A DNA stretch of 10,563 bases from Nitrospiria bacterium (GTDB lineage Bacteria > Nitrospirota > CAKKRA01 > 9FT-COMBO-42-15): contig CAKKST010000376.1 in the NCBI GenBank assembly GCA_919903585.1, forward strand, positions 1-10,563. The letters run 5' to 3'. The notes under the pieces are model-generated. The model did no database searches and was not told the DNA's origin. It saw only the letters and a list, made by a program, of their open reading frames with translations. The translations under genes and the position numbers were made by a program. Positions 7,204-10,563 of the stretch are shown here, in pieces (positions within the stretch are counted from its first letter, which is position 1; each line of letters opens with the position of its first letter).

Positions 7204-9690
7204 ATGAGGCTAAGGTTTATAAGATCAGCATTGATAGGTTTATTGATTGCTGCTGCATCTCTTGGCCTTGCTGCAGCCATCTCCTTCTATAATAATGTTG
7301 ACTTTGATTTAGCGCTTCTGACAAAGGATACAGAAGGGATACAAGGCGCTATTTTTACAGACCGCTATGGAAGGGAGCTCAGATTTTTGCCTGATACAAA
7401 GGGAGAGCGGAGACGCTGGTTATCAGGAGAAAAGATACCTGATGCGGTAAAGAGCGCCTTTATTGCTGCAGAGGACAAACGTTTCTATTATCATCCTGGC
7501 TTTGACCCCATTGCAATTCTGAGGGCGCTGAGCGATAATTTGATGAAGGCCCGGACTGTATCCGGCGCCTCCACAATCTCGCAGCAGGTAATACGGCTTG
7601 CATATCCACAGGATGGCAAGAAAAGCTACAGAAAAAAGATTATTGAAATCATCAGAAGCATAAAGCTGGAAAATGCACTTTCAAAGGAAGAGATACTTGA
7701 ACAATATCTGAACAGGGCACCGATGGGAAACAATCTCATAGGCATAGAGACTGCTGGCCGCGCATATTTCAGAAGGTCTGCGAAAGACCTCTCTGCATCA
7801 GAGGCTGCCTTTCTTGCCTCAATTCCAAAGGCCCCGGGCCTTCTCAGGCCATATGGCAGCAATATGGACAGGCTGCTTGCAAGGAAGGATCACACCCTTT
7901 TGCGCATGGCGCAGCTTGGGATACTGAAAGAGGAGGCATATCGCAGTGCATTAAACGAAAGCCTCACCCTTAAAGGCCTGCCTTTTGATACAAAGGCGCC
8001 CCATTTAATTGACCAGCTTATTTCAGAGGGATATAACAGCGGAAGGTTCCGCACTACATTAGACCTTTATCTTCAGGATACAGTGCAGCAGGTCCTTGCC
8101 TCCAACAGGGAGAGGCTGCGAGAAAGCGGCGCAAGCCAGGCTGCTGCGATTGTAGTTCATAATCCAAGCATGGATGTGCTGGCAACCGCAGGCTCATTTG
8201 AGTATTCAGAGAAGGACTCAGGCTATAATAACGGCGTTCTTGCCCATTATTCAGCAGGCTCCACATTAAAGCCCTTTCTCTACGGCCTTGCCCTTGAATC
8301 TGGCTATACTGCAACCACCCTGCTTGAAGATACAGAGCGCAAATACCGTTCCCGTCAGGGCCAATATTCGCCATATAATTTTGACCGCAAGGAATACGGG
8401 CCTGTAACAATCCGCACTGCCCTTGGCAATTCACTGAACCTTTCTGCTGTCAGGATGCTTCAGTTAATAGGACAGGAGAGGTTCTACGAGCTATTAAAAG
8501 ACATTAAACTGATAAATAATCCAAGACATAATGCAGAGCATTATGGTCTTGGCCTGGCAATAGGAAACCCAGAGGTGAGCCTTGAACAATTGGCAGCAGC
8601 CTATGCAATGCTGGCAAACAACGGTGTATTTCGTCCTGTAAGATATATAAAGGACAAAAAAGAATCAGAAGGAAAAAGGATATTCCTGCCCCAAACCGCA
8701 TACATTATTGCTGATATACTCTCTGACCCCTCTGCGCGCATGCTTACATTCAAGAGAAAGCGCTCCATGGACTTCCCCTTCAGGGTTGCAGTAAAGACAG
8801 GCACAAGCACCTTTTACCGCGACCTCTGGGCTGTCGGCTATACAGCGGATTATACAGTTGCAGTATGGGTCGGAAATTTTGACAACTCGCCTACTGACAA
8901 CCTTAGCGGCTCAACAGCCGCTGCCCCTATCCTCTCTGAGATAATGAGTCATCTATATATAAGGTCTGACCCAACGCCATTCAAAAGGCCAGACAGCATA
9001 GAGTTCTTAAAGGTATGCGGCTATTCAGGCATGAAGCCATCTGAATACTGCCCCTATACTGTTACAGAACCTTTTATTTCAGGCACAGGCCCTACTTCTG
9101 TCTGCACATTCCACACAAAAAAACCTGAAAGGCACGAGCTTGCAGCGCCTTATGCCGGCTGGCTGTTTGAAAAGAACAAAACAGGTTCTGCAGGCAGATT
9201 TAAGCTCGTCGGTTTTGAGGATGACTTAAACAGGGTATTTCAGGACCCATGGGAGGGTTTTTCATCCGAAGCTGAAGCCCCTGTAATCAGGATAAAGAAT
9301 ATCAGCGAGATAGAAATGATAGAAACAGAGCATAAGGAGATTCAGGTAAAAACTAAAAATATACATTATAGTGTTGGCGCAATTGATGACGAGGCTGATG
9401 CATTTATGAATCCATTAGATTATGCTGTACGAGAAAAAGATATAAAGATCATCTATCCAATAGACCTTGACAGTTATGTGTTAAATAATTATGCAGGCAG
9501 CCAGGTTATCAAGCTGCAGGCTGTTGCCGCACATCCTGTTCCATATATTGACTGGTATGTTAACAGCAAATTATATAAAAGGACTAAACCGCCGTACCAG
9601 ACCTATTGGCTCCTTAAGAGGGGCAATTACCGCATTACAGCCGTAGGCCCATCAAACAATGGCGACTCTGTGCAGGTGAGGGTGGAGTAG
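7204..9690 (+). CDS. pbpC: Penicillin-binding protein 1C (bifunctional peptidoglycan glycosyltransferase/transpeptidase)
   Basis: An 828-residue class A PBP (E. coli PbpC is 770). A single N-terminal membrane anchor spans about residues 8-27. The GT51 glycosyltransferase domain carries AAEDKRFYYHPG with catalytic Glu90, GASTISQQ, and LEQYLNRAPMG. The transpeptidase domain has all three active-site motifs: S353-T-L-K356, S410-L-N412 and K531-T-G. After it comes a Cys/His segment (C605, C616, C634, H637), then the C-terminal BiPBP_C beta domain with IDWYVNSKLY and the closing GNYRITAVG region. The protein polymerises and crosslinks lipid II-derived glycan at the inner membrane, facing the periplasm. 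Its ribosome binding site (GGAAGG, 7193-7198) lies in the last codons of the alpha-2-macroglobulin gene and only 2 bp separate the genes, so the two are very likely translationally coupled. The linker before BiPBP_C is rich in charged residues and accounts for part of the extra length. Identification as 1C rather than 1A or 1B rests on BiPBP_C and the neighbour gene. Confidence 0.96.
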   Translation: MRLRFIRSALIGLLIAAASLGLAAAISFYNNVDFDLALLTKDTEGIQGAIFTDRYGRELRFLPDTKGERRRWLSGEKIPDAVKSAFIAAEDKRFYYHPGFDPIAILRALSDNLMKARTVSGASTISQQVIRLAYPQDGKKSYRKKIIEIIRSIKLENALSKEEILEQYLNRAPMGNNLIGIETAGRAYFRRSAKDLSASEAAFLASIPKAPGLLRPYGSNMDRLLARKDHTLLRMAQLGILKEEAYRSALNESLTLKGLPFDTKAPHLIDQLISEGYNSGRFRTTLDLYLQDTVQQVLASNRERLRESGASQAAAIVVHNPSMDVLATAGSFEYSEKDSGYNNGVLAHYSAGSTLKPFLYGLALESGYTATTLLEDTERKYRSRQGQYSPYNFDRKEYGPVTIRTALGNSLNLSAVRMLQLIGQERFYELLKDIKLINNPRHNAEHYGLGLAIGNPEVSLEQLAAAYAMLANNGVFRPVRYIKDKKESEGKRIFLPQTAYIIADILSDPSARMLTFKRKRSMDFPFRVAVKTGTSTFYRDLWAVGYTADYTVAVWVGNFDNSPTDNLSGSTAAAPILSEIMSHLYIRSDPTPFKRPDSIEFLKVCGYSGMKPSEYCPYTVTEPFISGTGPTSVCTFHTKKPERHELAAPYAGWLFEKNKTGSAGRFKLVGFEDDLNRVFQDPWEGFSSEAEAPVIRIKNISEIEMIETEHKEIQVKTKNIHYSVGAIDDEADAFMNPLDYAVREKDIKIIYPIDLDSYVLNNYAGSQVIKLQAVAAHPVPYIDWYVNSKLYKRTKPPYQTYWLLKRGNYRITAVGPSNNGDSVQVRVE

Positions 9691-9726
9691 GGAAGCGCCA
9701 TAAATATCACACAGCCTTCCAAACAA

Positions 9727-9744
9727 CAGCCTTTGCTGCTTTTT
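9727..9744 (+). terminator. Possible weak terminator after pbpC
   Basis: CAGC (9727-9730) and GCTG (9735-9738) enclose a 4-base loop and are followed by C and five T residues (9740-9744). The stem has only 4 bp, so termination would be inefficient. A second inverted repeat, GGAAG (9691-9695) with CTTCC (9716-9720), lies just before it. Partial read-through into rarA remains possible. Confidence 0.3.
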
Positions 9745-9787
9745 ATATGTTACTGGACATATTCAACAGGAAATGCTAAATTTTTAT

Positions 9788-10563
9788 ATGGAACTTTTTA
9801 AGGCCAATAATTTAAAGGAACCCCTTGCATATCGCATGTGCCCGAGTAATATAGATGAGTATGTTGGTCAGCCACATATCCTCGGCAAGGGAAAACTCCT
9901 AAGAAGGGCTATTGAGGCGGACAGGATTACATCCCTGATTTTGTACGGGCCTCCTGGCACAGGGAAAACCGCACTTGCGAGAATAATTGCGGCAAGGACA
10001 GAGGCGCATTTTGAATGGCTGAATGCTGCAACAGCAGGACTTGATGAATTAAGAAAGGTCTTGCAGGCAGCGAGGGCAAGGAAGGCAAATGGCCAGCGTA
10101 CTATCCTGTTCCTTGATGAGATACACAGATTCAATAAGCTCCAGCAGGATGCACTCCTTCCAGATGTTGAGGAAGGGAATATTATATTAATCGGCGCAAC
10201 AGTTGAAAACCCCTTCTTTTATGTAAACAGCGCACTTCTTTCAAGGAGTCAGGTTTTTGAATTAAAGCCACTTAAAGAAGATGAGATATTACAGATATTG
10301 CTTAATGCCTTGAATGATAAAGAACGTGGTCTTGGCAATCTAAATTTGGATGTTGATGAAGATGCCTTAAAACACCTATCAAAAATATCTGATGGAGATG
10401 CAAGGAAGGGATTGTCTGCATTAGAGGTTGCAGCGCTTACAACCCCTCCAGACAAAGATGGCAGAATAAAGATAGACCTTGAGGCAGCAGAAGAGTCTAT
10501 ACAGAAAAAGGTTGTCCTCTACGACAAAAAGGGAGACCAGCACTATGATACAATCTCTGCATT
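9788..10563 (+). CDS. rarA: Replication-associated recombination protein A (AAA+ ATPase), 5' part
   Basis: The first 258 codons are present and the gene runs off the right edge; full-length RarA/MgsA is about 440 residues. The protein begins MELFKANNLKEPLAYRM, close to the usual RarA start (MDLF....PLA.RMRP), followed by DEYVGQPHILG. Walker A is GPPGTGKT (residues 54-61), Walker B is FLDEIHRF with D110 and E111, sensor 1 and the arginine finger lie in IGATVENPFF and SALLSRSQVF, and GDARKG is the sensor 2 region. The family acts as a clamp-loader-like ATPase at stalled replication forks and in recombination. The ATG at 9788 is chosen for its fit to the family. An in-frame ATG at 9773 would add MLNFY; neither has a well spaced ribosome binding site (GGAA at 9769-9772 is the only candidate). 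The gene lies 97 bp after pbpC and its function is unrelated to the periplasmic operon. Confidence 0.93.
   Translation, partial: MELFKANNLKEPLAYRMCPSNIDEYVGQPHILGKGKLLRRAIEADRITSLILYGPPGTGKTALARIIAARTEAHFEWLNAATAGLDELRKVLQAARARKANGQRTILFLDEIHRFNKLQQDALLPDVEEGNIILIGATVENPFFYVNSALLSRSQVFELKPLKEDEILQILLNALNDKERGLGNLNLDVDEDALKHLSKISDGDARKGLSALEVAALTTPPDKDGRIKIDLEAAEESIQKKVVLYDKKGDQHYDTISA

Noticed and set aside
8054..8434. 126-codon minus-strand reading frame inside pbpC
   Set aside because: It is antisense to the start of the transpeptidase domain including the SxxK region; its composition mirrors the sense codons.
1..10563. CRISPR arrays, tRNA or rRNA genes, insertion sequences, prophage genes
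   Set aside because: No regularly spaced repeats, no tRNA-like cloverleaf, and no transposase, integrase or phage-type proteins were seen on either strand.

Overview
The window looks like chromosomal DNA of an uncultured or environmental Gram-negative bacterium. The evidence is the periplasmic pair alpha-2-macroglobulin plus penicillin-binding protein 1C, several Sec signal peptides, and moderate GC with frequent AGG (Arg) and ATA (Ile) codons. Nitrospirota or a deltaproteobacterial-type lineage would fit, but this is a style judgement and nothing in the window fixes the taxon.

Left part, minus strand (1-1079). Reading right to left there is a 3'-truncated nicotinate phosphoribosyltransferase (pseudogene), a small three-helix membrane protein whose ribosome binding site lies in the last codons of that remnant, and after a 230-bp gap with its own likely promoter, the first 50 codons of a cyclic beta-1,2-glucan synthase-like (GH94/NdvB-type) protein that runs off the left edge. 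This last piece is clearly more GC-rich than the rest.

Centre, plus strand (1223-9690). A strong sigma-70-type promoter (TTGACA, 16 bp, TATACT) in the divergent intergenic region drives a compact operon: a secreted DUF2914 protein, a 1775-residue bacterial alpha-2-macroglobulin with an intact CVEQ thioester motif, and penicillin-binding protein 1C (pbpC), separated by 34 and 2 bp. The alpha-2-macroglobulin/PBP1C pairing is the one known from Escherichia coli (yfhM-pbpC). It is understood as a protease trap guarding the periplasm, coupled to a peptidoglycan synthase that may repair wall damage. The DUF2914 gene at the head of the operon is a candidate extra component.

Right end (9788-10563). 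The 5' part of rarA (mgsA), an AAA+ replication-recombination ATPase, starts 97 bp after pbpC and is cut by the window edge.

There is no sign of a CRISPR array, tRNA, rRNA, complete insertion sequence or phage gene. The most notable points are the three-gene periplasmic operon, the apparent absence of a lipobox on the alpha-2-macroglobulin, an acidic insertion near its C-terminus, and the broken NAD-salvage gene fused head-to-tail with a small membrane-protein gene.
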